Below, in pieces: positions 1 to 12,009 of a stretch of DNA of 64,000 nt. This DNA is from Eutreptiella sp. 'Long Island Sound 2002' (Eukaryota > Euglenozoa > Euglenophyceae > Eutreptiales > Eutreptiaceae). The stretch covers positions 170,812,476 to 170,876,475 of the forward strand of contig OZ038378.1 in assembly GCA_964036045.1 (NCBI GenBank), written 5' to 3'. The notes below the pieces were generated by a model, which had not been told where the DNA came from, searched no databases, and worked only from the letters and a program-made list of their open reading frames with translations. The position numbers were made by a program, and so were the translations under genes. Within the stretch, counting starts at the first letter, position 1. Each line of letters begins with the position of its first letter.

Positions 1-421
1 GTTTCGGCCATTTTGGCCATTTGTAGGGGTAGATGCGAGAACAGGGCATGGTGCACCAACAAATTCGTTACCCCATCCAACCCAATGGAACATTATGAGC
101 GCACTGGGGTTATGAGTCGGGGAAATGGGACCATAGAAAGGTTTTGCCAGTAGTTTAGCAGGTGAATCTTGGGAGCTGTCACTGTCCATAAATAGCATAG
201 CATGCCTAGCCCCTGCCCGGGTTGTCCAGTCACCCGCAGGGCCATTAGGGAGTCCCAGAGGTCTGCACATTGCTGAGTCCATACCAATACTGGGCAGGTC
301 TCCAATCTTGTTCCCAGGCGGGACTAGGCTGGGATGGTTGACACAAAGTGGTCGCATTAACTTTCCCATTGTGGGCTCACAATCAATTCGTCGCAACAAT
401 GTGCACCAAACAGGTCCTCAC

Positions 422-690
422 CTGCCCCTGGAGGGGATCCTTTCAAAGACAGTCGCCACAATATTTCACCCACCGTGACCAAGTGTGAGTGTTCAGACTG
501 GTCCTTCACTGATTGCACATGGTCTGGAACCCACGTTGACCGACGGTGGGTGTGCCAGCATTTAATTTCATCCCGTGCAACACGCCGTGCCCGCACGTTG
601 TTTTTCACGGTGCTTGCGCCATAATCGCTGTTGAGTGTGAGGCACACCCCGGAACAGCGTACAAAATGAGGAGGAAGGTACAGTGCACCC
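422..690 (-). CDS. Membrane-protein exon 3 (5' edge uncertain)
   Basis: Open frame ending at a perfect donor (GGGGCAG then GTGAGG). It contains ARDEIKCWHTHRRSTWVPDH and a hydrophobic helix-like VTVGEILWRLSLKG. No acceptor in phase 0 is visible, so an extra small exon may lie between it and 913. The gene continues off the left end of the window. Confidence 0.45.
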
Positions 691-912
691 CCCAAAAAGG
701 AATTCAGCCATCGAAGGCCCAGTGCTACTGAGATGAGCCACAGGCTTACTGGCGACTACGGGCCTGCACCAAGAGTCAGTTAACACTGGTCACAGAGTTT
801 CGCCACACTTGGGCAGCAGAGCAATGCACCACGGTCACACTGCATATCTCTGGTGCAGCTGCCCCGCCCCCCTAATGGTCCCCATTTTCAAAAGAGACTC
901 TTCTGCGCATAC

Positions 913-1132
913 CTGGAACACGGACCGGAACTCCCTCAGCATGGAGAAGGTCCACAGCAGAATGGCAATGCTGCTCACCACTTCCCCAACACTCAGCATG
1001 TACTGGTCACGATTGTAGGCCGTTTCGAGCCCCGGGACGAGCTGGTAAGGGCTCAAGTAGGAGCGCAGCCGCGAGTACTGGGACTCGTCAAAGCTCCAAT
1101 CAGAGGAATTGCACACCCCGGTGATGAACGAC
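913..1132 (-). CDS. Membrane-protein exon 2 of 3
   Basis: 73 codons, phase 2 in (completing Arg with exon 1) and 0 out. The acceptor CCACCTTCCCAG and donor GTATGC are strong. It holds a polar stretch (SQYSRLRSYLSPYQLVPG) and a membrane helix (VVSSIAILLWTFSMLREF). Paralogue-like to the exon at 10031-9826. Confidence 0.68.
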
Positions 1133-2056
1133 CTGGGAAGGTGGGCCACGACCTGGTGCAGCCTTGAAGCAGAACCACAACACAGAGCGCTGGGGGAGGC
1201 GAGAACTGTGCACTCAAATGCGAATTATCCATTGATTCTATTTAAGGCATGGCGGTTTCCCGCCCAAGAGCACGACAAAAGCGGCCTAACCAAGGGCATA
1301 GCGCGCTTGGCGAGCCGAAGTTCAACCGAAGGACAGCCGCACTGAATAAGAAAGAAAAGAGGGTGCAAAGCACTTCCCCACGGAACCATAGGCCTGACCT
1401 GCAGTAAGTGAAAAAAGAAAACAGACAAGTTTGCTGAGCACAACCCTGAGGACTGGCCACAAGGGGGATAATCATTTTTGCTTGGCCCGCCCTGTCCCTG
1501 TCCCTGACACTGCCCCTGTCCCCGGATCAATTCAAACAGACACACGTTCAGCACTAGAGTTTTGTGTTCGGGTTTTGCGACGCGTACTCGGCCAAGGCCA
1601 CCTGGTTATTTGCGAACGATCGCCACTCCTCCAAAGCCACCGGGGGATTCCTCCGCGTCACTGGTACTCCTCGAGATATATCCCACTAAAACTCACCTTG
1701 GGGTGTGTTACCCACAAAGGACATCAAACTGAATACAAGCAGCAGGGTCCTGTCTCTGTTTCTGCCACTGACTCTGTCTCTGTCTCTGCCCCCCACCTCC
1801 CCCCGGCAAAACTGTAGTTGCGCATCTACAGCCTTCGATGCCATGGGAGGAGGGGGGGACAGACGCGTGTCTCGCATGTTTTGCCCATGGAGTCTGAACC
1901 CGGCCACCACAGCAGTCACGAGGTCTGTTTTGTTTCATGCATGGGACGTCAATGGCAGGCACCCCCACCCTTTGGGTGGGCAACACACGAAATGTGAGTG
2001 CTGCTGGAAGGGCGAGAGGCGATGGTTGCAGGCGAGCACCCAGGCACATGCAGCAC

Positions 2057-2557
2057 CTGCCCTGGCCACTGGTCGTCTCGGACGCCGCATGCCCTTGGAG
2101 GTCCCGGCGGACGGAAAGGGCCGCCAACACCGGGGGATCGTAGGGGTTGCTGGTTATGGAGTTGAGGATGGCCATGCTCATGAGGATCTGAATGATGGCG
2201 TTGAGGCTGACCAGAATCACAATCACAAGTTGACCCGCGGTGGAGGTCACAGGCATTGGGTCCCCTGGCCCGGCCTGTTCCAGCGTTTCGGGGTCCACCT
2301 TGCACCCCACCAGCAGGGCGATGTCCCATAGCGACTGGCACAAGGTGGTGTACTCGTGTGCGGTGCTCTGCGCCTGATCCGGGACACGGCCACGCCCGGC
2401 GGAGGGCGCCCATTTGTGGTCGGCGACCTGGCCATGCCCGAAGGCAGCTGAGTCTGGGTCCGCATCCCCTGTTGCCACAACGATCGGGGCAGGCTCCGGG
2501 GATTTGCTCTCGGAGCTGCCCTGGGATGGCATTGGGAAAGGCGCTACCGAGATAATG
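2057..2557 (-). CDS. Membrane-protein exon 1 of 3
   Basis: 167 codons between CATCCGGGCAG and donor GTGCTG. A Ser/Pro-rich polar N-terminal part is followed by SLWDIALLVGCKVDPETLEQ, then a strong membrane helix (QLVIVILVSLNAIIQILMSM), then NSITSNPYDPPVLAALSVR. It ends in a split Arg codon completed by the next exon. It resembles uncharacterised polytopic membrane proteins I associate with dinoflagellates; this is an impression, not a search result. Upstream exons were not found. Confidence 0.65.
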
Positions 2558-3784
2558 CTGCCCGGATGGCCACTCACCCCTCAGAACCCACACATGCTGC
2601 CCGTGCAGCCGGAACGGGTTGCGGCATAAGTACACTCAGAAACCTGGTATTGTGTGGGTGCAGCGTGCAGTGTTGCGGAATGCTGAAATAGGCAGTGCAT
2701 GCGCCCTGGAAGGAGGTTATGGGGCTCGGGGCAAACGGCTGCACTGGGCACTCATGGTGGGCAGACTGCCCAAAGCGCCCTCCAAGAACATTCCCAAACC
2801 CCAGGCCACCATCACTTGTTTCTGCACAACAGCCAAGCAAGGCAAAGGGAACCACAAAATACCACAGAATGTGGTACGGTTGAAAAGTTTGGAGCTGCAC
2901 AAAAAACATCCTTTGCAAGTGGCCTCATGCGTTCTGTTATGCTGGTTTTTTTGGCAAATTTGGGGCCATGTGACCCTGACCGGCAGTTTCTTTTCCTCAA
3001 CGGTTCAAGTAGCCCTTCAATGCATGGGCCCAGCCATTTTTGAAGATATACAGGAGACAGGACCCTGAAATTTTTCTTTGGGATCAGCCAACGCCACCAC
3101 CACCATGGGAGGGTATTTCTGAAGTAGCAAATGGCTAAAAGATAAAATTCTTGCCGCGTTTGAGGTGATGAGTGCTGAACCATTTTTGGGCAGTGTGCGT
3201 GCATATCGCGGAGTCAGAAGGTGAAACAATGTTCCTTGACACGAGGAAGGCAGGCCAGTGAAGTAGAGTCCCACATGTAACAAATATGCTTCCCATAAAA
3301 TGTCTTTTTGGTCAGGCTGCATCTCTTCTCTGGTATTCACAACCAATTTTGTTACTTGGCCCATGGAGACAACACAACAATCGCTTCCACGTGATGGTGT
3401 GCCGTGGTATTGCTGGAACTACTTTTCCCAGGCGCTTCTTGGTAGGAACGCCCCGAACACATGTTCCATGCATTGACTCTGGGCAATTTCCAAGCACCAA
3501 TCCCAGCCCAGCCCACGCGGCAACCTCGCATGCAACCTCGTAAGCACTTTGCCCAAGCACCCCCGCCCATCACATTTCCAAGCACTTTTTCCAAGCGGCG
3601 GACGCCTCCAGTTTTCCAAATGGTGCGCCGATCCAAATGTCTGAGAATTTTTTTCTTTGGCCCATGCGACTTTCTGGCCCTCGCTTAGAATTGCATGTTG
3701 CAATTTACAACCAACACTCAAGAAAGTTCTCATGTATTGTCAAGGTACAAAAATATTTCATGCCGAGGGGATTTGCGACATGTG

Positions 3785-5222
3785 TCAGCTTGGCGATGGG
3801 CCCAAAACCGGGGCCAAAGGTTCCCACATATGGAAAAGGTCCCGGAAGCTTTGGGCTTCATCCTCAGCGGTGAATCGGTTGCAAGTCAATTTGAAACTGA
3901 GCGGAATCATTGCGTACATTTCACGGCTGTGGTGCGCGACACCATAAATGGAGACATGCCAAGCTAAATGCCGGTCCCTGTTTGACAAATGCTGCATCAC
4001 GTTGATGACGCTCGGAATGCCGGTGTATAGGATGCGCTCCTTGACAAAATCACACAGCTCGACAAAGAAGAGTCCGTTCTCCACCGGGTTCCGGGCCACA
4101 GACAACCGGGGGAGAAAAGAGGCTTCATCCTTCAAAGCACGTATGGGGCATGGCTCCAACCCTGACCAACGGCTCCCCAACAAGGTGCGGACCTTGTCAC
4201 GGTGCAGTTGGCCATGCAGATTGAATGGAGCCTGAGCCCTTTGGAATTGTTTCAAAAATGGAGACAATGGCAAAATTCTGGCCTTGTAGAAAATATGCAA
4301 AAGCCTGGGTCCACACAAGCGTAATGTGAGCAACGGTAGGTCCCGTTCTTTTGCTCAATATACTTGTGTGTCACCTGTGGAGTAAGGACTTGCTCCAAAA
4401 ATGCAATGTAGTATGCAGACCATGACCTTGAGACATGTGGTGCTCCAAGAAAGGGGCCACGCGGTGAAAAATTTCGTGTGCGCAATGCGACCACCAATTT
4501 CGAGGCCGTATCGGTGACACCACGCAATGACACAATCTTGCTGTGTGTATTGAGCACAACAAGGCGAGTCTCGTCACACTAATCATGTGTCTTGTACAAG
4601 ATTTTGCTCAGTTGCTGCACACCCAACCGCAAATATTCTCTCCTAGGCGTGGCACCAAGGCATAGTCAATGACCTTCTCAACGCTTCTGAGTCCTTTAAC
4701 TTCGCACATTGCTCGCAATTTCTTTGCACCCTCGCGCATCGTGCCATCATTGACAACACTAAGTACGACAGTATGACCTAGCAGCCAACTAATCGGCGGG
4801 CAGTTGGGGATGCCCCTAGCAGTGTGTATCGCAAATGGATACACCTTGTAAAGTGTGCCTTGACTGAGTTGCTCCAGGCAAAAACCCAGGCATGTAGCAC
4901 ACCCGGCAGCATCATCTCTGCTATGCCCTCATCCGTTCACCCAACGGATGGACCCGGTTCCGCAATCTGGGGTGGATTATTCTCCTGCTCAAAAGCAAAA
5001 TCGCTTGGGATGGCTTGCATTTTCGTAGCCATGATTTTTTTGCTTTTTCAAGCGGTTCCCTATAGGCAAGAGAGTCATGGTGTTGCTTATTTTGGTGTGT
5101 TTTCACACCAACTAATTTTCGCCTGCAATCCCATTCGCAATCCTACCACGGTTCACTGTCTTGCAATTGTTTTTTGTAGGTTTTGCCTGAAAGTTGCGCT
5201 TGAATGGCCTCATCTATGATGG
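3785..5222 (-). pseudogene. Broken coding region, unrecognised
   Basis: Several minus-strand frames with protein-like composition follow one another with frameshifts and stops: IDEAIQAQLSGKTYKKQLQD near 5200, HTARGIPNCPPISWLLGH near 4820, VVALRTRNFSPRGPFLGAPH near 4480, and a 182-codon open frame at 4333-3785 (ending MWEPLAPVLGPSPS). The frame changes near 4255 and around 4600. The order suggests one decayed gene, probably from a transposon. No motif I recognise. Confidence 0.45.
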
Positions 5223-5699
5223 ATTGTAACACCATTCTACACTCACAATTGTATTGTGTGTGCTAAGGCATTCTAATGGCTGAGACACAATGAAGGAAGA
5301 ATGGATGCAAAGGACGCCACCGACGGGTAGAGACATAGGTGGCAGCGCTGCATGTGACACACAACATATGGAGTACCAGTTTTCAGAAGTGGGGAACGGC
5401 CCCATGCGCAACTTACACAACTCTACAGCATTAGTGCGCAGAAAAACCACGAGGCTTAAGCCAACGGCAACAACTTAGTACACAACACGCAACAAAGAGA
5501 AAAAAATTGGCAGAGACCGGCACTAGAAAAAGCCTTGATTTACTCCCAACATCTCCGCACTGCATCACTTACCAACAGAGCGCTGGGTTTATCGTTTTCA
5601 CTCAGGCCCCGGGGAGATCCCGGTCTTTCCCGTAGAAGGGAGAGGCAACCGGGGAGTCCTCCCCTACATGTTCCGCGTACTTGTGTCACAAAAAAGGAT

Positions 5700-6200
5700 G
5701 TTTGTCCTCCACGGGATCTTCGGAAAGAGCAACAAACGACATTTGTACAGCCCCTGATCTTGCATGATTCGGCGCTCAAAACATGGATGGTTTGATGGAA
5801 TAGGATGTGACCACCAGCGCTCGAAGAGCCCAAGAGTGGGCGGCAGAGAAAAAAGGAACGCACTATGTAACCACCGGCGCTCGAAGGGCCCAAGAGTGGG
5901 CAACAAAGAAGAAAGAGCGCCCTATGCAACCACCAGCACTCCATCCCCAACACTCAATGTGGGGGATGAAATCTGAAGTGGGAAGCAAATGGGCAGAAAA
6001 TTGTTTAACATGTCTTTGGCATACTTGAAATCCCCTAAAAAATTTGAGCATTTTGAGTACAAACACATGTGGTGAAAACAAAATTCACCCCCTGCCGTAA
6101 GACTGATACCAAATCTCCGGTGCCCATGGCGCCCACAAAACCCATTGTTCCGTGCAACCATTTTGGGGTCCGTGGAGCCCCCCCCCCCCCCCCCCCCCGG
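5700..6200 (+). repeat. Dispersed repeat family R1, old composite copy
   Basis: 5715-5780 is a diverged match to the AACAAACAACATTTGTATAG block of R1; 6120-6175 carries the CCCATTGTTCCGTGCAACCA block ending in poly-C. Between them is a 60-bp tandem repeat (5810-5940). Confidence 0.5.
5810..5940 (+). repeat. 60-bp tandem repeat
   Basis: ACCACCAGCGCTCGAAGAGC starts a unit at 5810 that recurs at 5870 and, truncated, at 5929. Units share CCCAAGAGTGGGC. Two full copies and one partial. Confidence 0.7.
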
Positions 6201-6299
6201 GTAAGCTCCTGGCTAGCAGCAACCCCGGTGCACAAATCACAATGCAATACAATATCGCAATGTGAATGTGTGCATTGTGACCCTTCTGCTCCGGTTTGT

Positions 6300-6412
6300 A
6301 CCCCCCCCCCACCTGTCCAAGTACATCAAAAGTCTCGAAAAAAGTTACGGTCAGACGGGCTCATGTGCTTAGACAAGCCCGTGCTTGCGCGCGACGCGCG
6401 GTACCAAAAAAC
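6300..6412 (+). repeat. Fragment related to the poly-C inverted-repeat element
   Basis: Poly-C then ACCTGTCCAAG, ACGGGCTCATGTGCTTAGA, and GCTTGCGCGCGAC, the last also at 17068-17082 in the complete element. Confidence 0.45.
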
Positions 6413-6544
6413 GTATGTCGCCAAAAACCTGCCCATACCTCACCCTAACCACAATTGTTGCAACAGGGCACTACAACACTATGTGCGGGCAAATTTCAAC
6501 ATGTTCTGGAGGTCCTCACTACCCATCACGGGCACCAGGAGCTG

Positions 6545-7300
6545 TGGAATGGAAGCCCTTTCCAACCTTGCGCCTCATCTTGAAGAATTGCACATGCTTG
6601 CCCTTTGGGGCAGGCTTTGGAGCAAGCTTGGCTTTAGGTTTTGGAATGGGTTTAGGCTTCCTATTCCTTGGGGCAAAATTGTCATCAACAATATCTTTGG
6701 TGAAGTAAAGCTTGCCCTCAAAGACATGGCCAAGGTCCCAAATCCCACGGCCCGCTTTGGCCCACGCAATCTACACTTCATCATCCTCCCCAGAAACTGA
6801 GCAAGACGATGAATCATTTGACGCGAGGAGCTCACTGTCAGAATCCGTGCTATGGTTAGAATGAGAATCGGAGTCGGACTTTGCATTTGCCGTGTGTTGC
6901 TCCGGGAAATCAACATCCTCCAATTGGCTCAACCTCAATCCATTGGGAAAATTGGCTTTTTTCATGCAACTCATCATCAGAAATTGCATGCCACGCTTGT
7001 GATACCCACTTTCCAAACTGTGCATGTGAAGGGTGAGGAATTGCCTCGGTGTCCTTCAATCTTTTGCACCTTTCAATGACCCATGGTGCAAAGAATTCTT
7101 CCACCTCAATATTCATTTTTATGTTCACCTCATGTTTGTCACATGCCTGATCCCACATTGTACTATTTGGAGGGGACATATATAGTGGCGCCCCCTCTTG
7201 CACATCAATTTACAAACGGAAGCATGCATGTGTGATGGAGCACCGTCATTTTTTGTTTGATCAAATTGGCCAAGTTCCAGAAGTGCCGGTGCCACGAGGG
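6545..7300 (-). pseudogene. Broken DDE-type transposase
   Basis: The minus-strand frames taken together look like the C-terminal half of a DDE superfamily (DDE_1, pogo/Tigger-like) transposase: DGAPSHMHASVCKLM, then PPNSTMWDQACDKHE, then HAQFGKWVSQAWHAISDDEL, then an acidic tail SDSDSHSNHSTDSDSE. The frame shifts near 7205 and again near 6975. An in-frame TAG at 6773 is followed by open sequence with a Lys/Pro repeat (RKPKPIPKPKAKLAPKP). The N-terminal DNA-binding part is not found. Inactive relic; family assignment is by motif resemblance only. Confidence 0.6.
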
Positions 7301-8188
7301 CGAGTTCCAAATATGGACACAGATGTAAACAGATTTTGGCGAACGCCTGGGGCTGCATATGGGATCTAGCTCATGACCGGTCCCCCATGGTTTCCCTACG
7401 CTATGTAGCGAGCAGGTGATTGCCTGGTGCCCATCCCATGTCATCGCTCCGAAGGATCGCGCACTCGTACAGGGTCCGGGTATGGTTGTGTTTTGTGTGC
7501 GTGTTGTAGCACAGCACCTAGAGAGCCGTCGTGAGTCAACAGCCTGGTGTTAGCTCAAATGGATTTCCCATTCCACCGGGTCCGAGTGTATCTTTTGCCA
7601 TTTTGGTAGGGGCCGGAGGGGAATCTCCCACTCTGAAAGGTCCCCCTCTGTTCTGGGTCGTGTCCGGTAAAGATACAGCTGTCGTTGGATCACGTGCGAC
7701 TCGGTGCTATAGAGTGTGCGCATGGCTGTGTATGCATGCCGTTCGGGTTGCTGGCAATAAAACCACTCCGCGGCATGGTCGTACAGGAGCTATGCGTTGT
7801 GGTGATGTGTGTGTGCCATATCCTGTGACCGTCGCGCGTGTGCCTTGTGTCAATTGGTGAGTGCTACCCGGCTTGCACTGTCTGTGTACAATGAGTGTGT
7901 GCCATGTTTCGCGTGCCATGTTTCGCGGCAGTATAGGCCTCTAATGTCGCGGAAACGTGATGATGCAAATAGCACTGCAGCCGTGCGATGCATATTGCGT
8001 CCCGCAGGTGCGTGGGCAGCAGTGTATGGTAGTCCTACTTGGCCACTAGGGCTCTGTCGTATTGTGATCTCAGATCCCTCAAGAGCTTCATCGTACGGGC
8101 GCAAAGGCATGTGTATTGGAATGTATGTGTTACCGTGTGCAGGTGCCTGTGAGTGAGTTCCTCTGTGTACGCTCGAAGTACTGTCCAC

Positions 8189-8226
8189 TGTGTGTGTGTG
8201 TGTGTGTGCGTGTGTGTGTGTGTGTG
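8189..8226 (+). repeat. (TG)n microsatellite
   Basis: Dinucleotide run with one CG interruption. Similar AC/TG runs are at 43791-43812, 44062-44089, 52803-52866 and 59178-59206. Confidence 0.8.
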
Positions 8227-9159
8227 GAGAGCGTTGAGAATTCCGGGCCTTTTCCGTGAAGGTGCCGTGGCGCATGTTTGGTGGAGGATGGTACGTGTGA
8301 ACCATTGTACGATGTCCGCGTCGTTGGGCTGCCGTGCTTCCTGCAACCATATTTCAGCATCAATGACCCGCTGGCCTCGTTCCTCTGCCCGGTGGTGTTT
8401 CCGTGTTGTTCCACCTGGGGCTCCCACCACGCTGCGTATTTTTTGTGGTGTTTCTCGTGGCGTATAATGTTGCGCGGTGAAACGCATGATCCATAAGGGC
8501 GACGGGGGTAAGTCGCGTGCGGGCCGCCAATTTGTGTCGGATTCCCTGTACACCTTGTATTGCCTGGAATGGAAAGAGTCCCACTATGGAACGGAGTCTA
8601 TGTTGGTCCTGTTGAGGGACCGGGATAAGAAGTCACGCACATGGCCACTTTTCGTGGTCCGTCCGTTGCTGTTTGGAGCGTATTGATTGAGCGTAGGACG
8701 CCCATTTGTTCCACCAGGCCCTCCACTCAGTCCAGAAGATGGTCCAGGTATGGCACAGGGCTGCCGCATCTGCACAGAACCCCTGTGCCGCTGGCCGCAG
8801 TGGCCGCACAAGGTTGGGATGTGCTCCCAAGGCGCTCCTTGGCCCCACCAGCATACCTATCCCCATAACGAGGGAGCCATGCGGCCCATGGGTGGTGTTT
8901 TAGCGGGATCCAGCTGACCTAGTGTACGTCGGCTGTTTGTTTTTGTCGTCGCAGCTGCATAATCCATGATTTGGCGGGCGTAGGCATGATGTGTCAGTGG
9001 AGTACGATGTCGTAGGGTTTGGGTGGCGGCATCACCATGGGCAGGTTGTTGCACATGTTGGCCAACGTGATGATCCAGCTCCCCTTTCCCTCTGCAACGA
9101 AGCACAACCCTGTAAATCACATTTCTGACCATAAACACCGTGGTTAGAAGAATCCAGAA

Positions 9160-9232
9160 AAACGACGCTCAAACGGGCTCATGTGTTTGGACAATAGTGC
9201 TTGGACATGGCGGGGGGGGGGGGGGGTATGGT
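9160..9232 (-). repeat. Fragment related to the poly-C inverted-repeat element (inverted)
   Basis: AAACGGGCTCATGTGTTTGG followed by GCTTGGACATGGC and a run of 14 G. It resembles both the 6300 copy and the 17.4-kb arm. Confidence 0.4.
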
Positions 9233-9477
9233 TGTGTTTCTGAAACACATGAAGAAATTGGTTGTGAAATAACAAAAGATAGCGACTAATGGACATTTTG
9301 AAAACCATCAATTGGCAGAATCGTTTGTTTGTTGAAGAATTGTCGACCAAATCGGATTATTGTCGCAATCTCTACATCGCACACACCAACCCAAAGGTGT
9401 AGTTGACAACTCATACCTACATCCCTACTTTCACTCCATGGGCAAAAGCACGGGTATGCTTGCCGAGTTGTACTTAC

Positions 9478-9501
9478 CAAGGCTACTTGTGCCACTTGGG
9501 C
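9478..9501 (-). CDS. Possible 24-nt micro-exon
   Basis: GCCCAAGTGGC start, encoding AQVAQVAL, flanked by CAATATCTTCAG and a perfect GTAAGTAC donor. It is in the right position and strand to follow the exon at 10031-9826. Supported only by its excellent splice sites. Confidence 0.4.
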
Positions 9502-9825
9502 CTGAAGATATTGGCAAAGGTAATATTCCAAAATGATATGATTATCCTTTATTGCTCCAAAAGCAAATACTGTAAGATTTGGACCAAAGCTGTTAGAACA
9601 AACCCGTGTCTCCGACTCATCGTTATACACAGATGGTTTTGCTTAAAATGTTGGTACTTGTCTCACGTTTTGGCGCGTCTAAAAAAATATTTTCGCATAA
9701 AAAAAGATTATACCCATAAAAAGCACCATGCACCGCGCAACTCAATGAAATTTCTGTCACCTAGAACCCAAAAGATGTGATGCCTTGGATGAATGAACAC
9801 TGCCCACCTTTACATGCACATTCAC

Positions 9826-10031
9826 CAATTAATGGCATATATCTTTGCTAGCTGATGAGGAAAATAACTGTCAACAGCAATCACACTGTGGATCGTTTGC
9901 CTCAGCTGCATGCACGTCAGCACAAAAACTATGGCCATAATCATCAGCATCTTGATGACATTCTTGATGCAACCAGTGCTCAATGTGGGTTGTGTAGTCC
10001 AGTTCTTGCATCCTGCGGTTCTGGGTACAAC
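9826..10031 (-). CDS. Exon with transmembrane segment
   Basis: 206 bases between a strong acceptor (ATTACTATTTGCAG) and GTGAATG. It contains a clear hydrophobic helix (IKMLMIMAIVFVLTCMQL) followed by RQTIHSVIAVDSYFPHQ. The pattern hydrophobic helix, then LR, then a short amphipathic run matches the exon at 1132-913 (AILLWTFSMLREFRSVFQ), suggesting paralogous membrane proteins. A second frame is also open. Confidence 0.5.
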
Positions 10032-10764
10032 CTGCAAATAGTAATACCTGTTGGTTTTATTTGGATACGTGCTGGCTTTATTTGGATACCTGGTTTGCTG
10101 GCCATCATGCTGGCAAGCTAAAGCTGGGGGGCCAACATGATGAAACGTACATCAGCCAAACAAGCACATCCAAACTGTGCACGACATATAACAGGAAATG
10201 AAGACAAAAAAAACTGCCTGAGGGCCGCAACCCCTTTTTGGACACCAACAACAACTTGTTCAGCTGGCTGTGTTCCCAGCAAGAGGACCCAGAAAACTAT
10301 GCGCAAACTGTTTGCAATGTGCACGAAAGCAATTTGGAGGATGCAAGGCAGAGAGTGATTGGCTGGATAATACTTGGGGGTCAAGAACTTTGGTTTCAGG
10401 AGACAAACAACAGTACTGCGGCCATCTGCACTTTAGGCTTCCCTGTATGATCACTGAATGTTTTCTTGCAACGCCGGGCTTTCAAAAACACAACATGTTA
10501 TACAAATGGCCTGTGCCATGCACATAGATATCATATAGATGCAGACATGCATCATCAACGTATATATGGCACATCCTGATTGAAAAAACTCTTGAATGGA
10601 ATTTGGTAGGTGATGGTTGTGCTGTGCTGCTGCCATGAAAAAAATAGTGGATAGAATTGCAGCCCTGCCTGCCCCAAAATCCGTCGAAACGCCAGAAGCA
10701 AGGAAAACGGGTTCCTCATGTGCTGCAGCCCCATATCTCAACCCCAGGTGCGACAACATATGCA

Positions 10765-11051
10765 ATATCATCTTTCACCCACACAGGGAACAGCATATCT
10801 CCCAAATGTGACAGCATGACGGTACAAAACGAAAACCAAAGATAATTCTTTCCCCACACGGACCAGCTTGCAACAATGCTATATGTGTCTTTTGAATGTA
10901 TTTGAATGCAACTTTCGCACACAGTATCCCAAACTGCAAAGACTTGTGTGGGTACCCTCTCCTTGGTACACAGGCATGTCAAAATGTCCCTGACATTGAA
11001 AATCTGCATGTCACTCTCTAAAACAGGGTGAATTGGAGAAGCTTCCATTGA
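10765..11051 (-). CDS. Exon of a minus-strand gene, possible membrane segment
   Basis: Open, protein-like frame after a TGGGCAG acceptor: SMEASPIHPVLESDMQIFNV ... WGKNYLWFSFCTVMLSHLGD. It joins the exon at 11128 in phase 0. The aromatic/hydrophobic stretch could be a membrane helix. The 3' edge is uncertain (candidate donor GTTGAG near 10750-10765). Confidence 0.45.
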
Positions 11052-11127
11052 CTGCCCAAGCATTTGGCAGCTCTGCACTATGAGAAAGAATCTTTCCAGT
11101 GTGTATCCGGCAAGAGATATTACACAC

Positions 11128-11515
11128 CTGCTTAGAAAGGCTGGACATCTTTTCTGTCCCCAAAGTATCCAACCCTCTGCTACTCAGCCCGAAGGCAAGG
11201 TGAATCCTGTGTTTCGGACACCCAGACTCCTGGAATCCCAATTTGAAGGGGGCATGGCTGATAGTGGTGGTGATGCACCTGATCTGCAGACTCTTCCAGA
11301 TCCAACAGGCAGGGGCAGGAACCTCTCTGCACTTTGCAACCGCTGTTCCCGTAAATCACGGACCCCTGACCGGTCGTGTGCACCACTCCCTCACACCCTC
11401 CATCATAGAACGGGCAGATGAAGTGATGGCGCAGCCTCCTCTCAATGGACACTGTTTCTGGGCCCCATCGGCAGCTATGCTGAGTACATGCCGCGGCGAC
11501 CTGTTCCTGAATGCA
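11128..11515 (-). CDS. Exons of a minus-strand gene (Cys-rich segment)
   Basis: Two phase-0 exons: 11515-11279 (79 codons, after GTGGAGGCAG, donor GTGCAT) and 11229-11128 (34 codons, donor GTGTGT). The first has ten cysteines in a pattern typical of secreted or extracellular modules (FICPFYDGGCEGVVHTTGQG, then a CPC). The second begins ESGCPKHRIHLAFGLSSRG. They precede the exons at 11051 and 10031 and may belong to the same membrane-protein gene. Function unknown. Confidence 0.55.
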
Positions 11516-12009
11516 CTGCCTCCACCTTTGCACCTCCAATCCCCCGTAGTGATCAGTTTATGGGCAGAGAAAGAGTAGCCTCTGGGTGAGGTACTTTGTA
11601 TTTGTTCTCAGAGCTGCACTGGGGCTTTTAGAAATTCATGGAGCAGGAAAATCCCAATCTTGCCCCAAAGCACTGTACCCTATTTAAAAGACTGCGAACC
11701 GGTTACTGAAACAGCAAAGAGGTCCCTGATTTTTCAGGTGACTGGGCTATTTTCAGCCCAACATGGCCAGCAACATGAAACATCTGATGAAAATCCAAAC
11801 CAGTTCATGAAGTGGTGATCAGCAGCCAATTTTTCAGCTTACTAAAAACACCTGTATATGGCCAGAACTCACCCAAACCATGGCCACATCCCATCGGTAT
11901 CCCTGCGCATCGCATGCAATCCAGTCCTGTGCTATGATGGCAAACCAGCAGTGCAACAGAAATACAAAACTTAACAATGAGTGCTTTGTCTGCAGGCCTA
12001 AGCGAAAGA
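11516..12009. other. Intergenic region downstream of the large gene
   Basis: About 490 bases between the large gene's stop and the next minus-strand exon. It must hold the 3' end of one transcript and, if the next gene starts here, its promoter. No AATAAA-like signal in the right orientation, TATA box or terminator is evident to me. Confidence 0.4.

Larger units (their letters stand above)
2558..9477. other. Transposon-rich interval between the two membrane-gene exon groups
   Basis: Apart from the relics listed separately, I see isolated exon-like pieces only. At 9078-8990 (minus) one frame carries NLPMVMPPPKPYDIV, like the NPYDPPV part of the 2.5-kb exon, which hints at a decayed paralogue. 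A (TG)n tract is at 8189-8226. 7440-8880 has no convincing gene. Confidence 0.4.

Noticed and set aside
1-35. GGCCATTTTGGCC near the left edge as a dinoflagellate spliced-leader relic
   Set aside because: Only the palindromic core resembles the leader, and CATTTTGG is common in the window's repeats.
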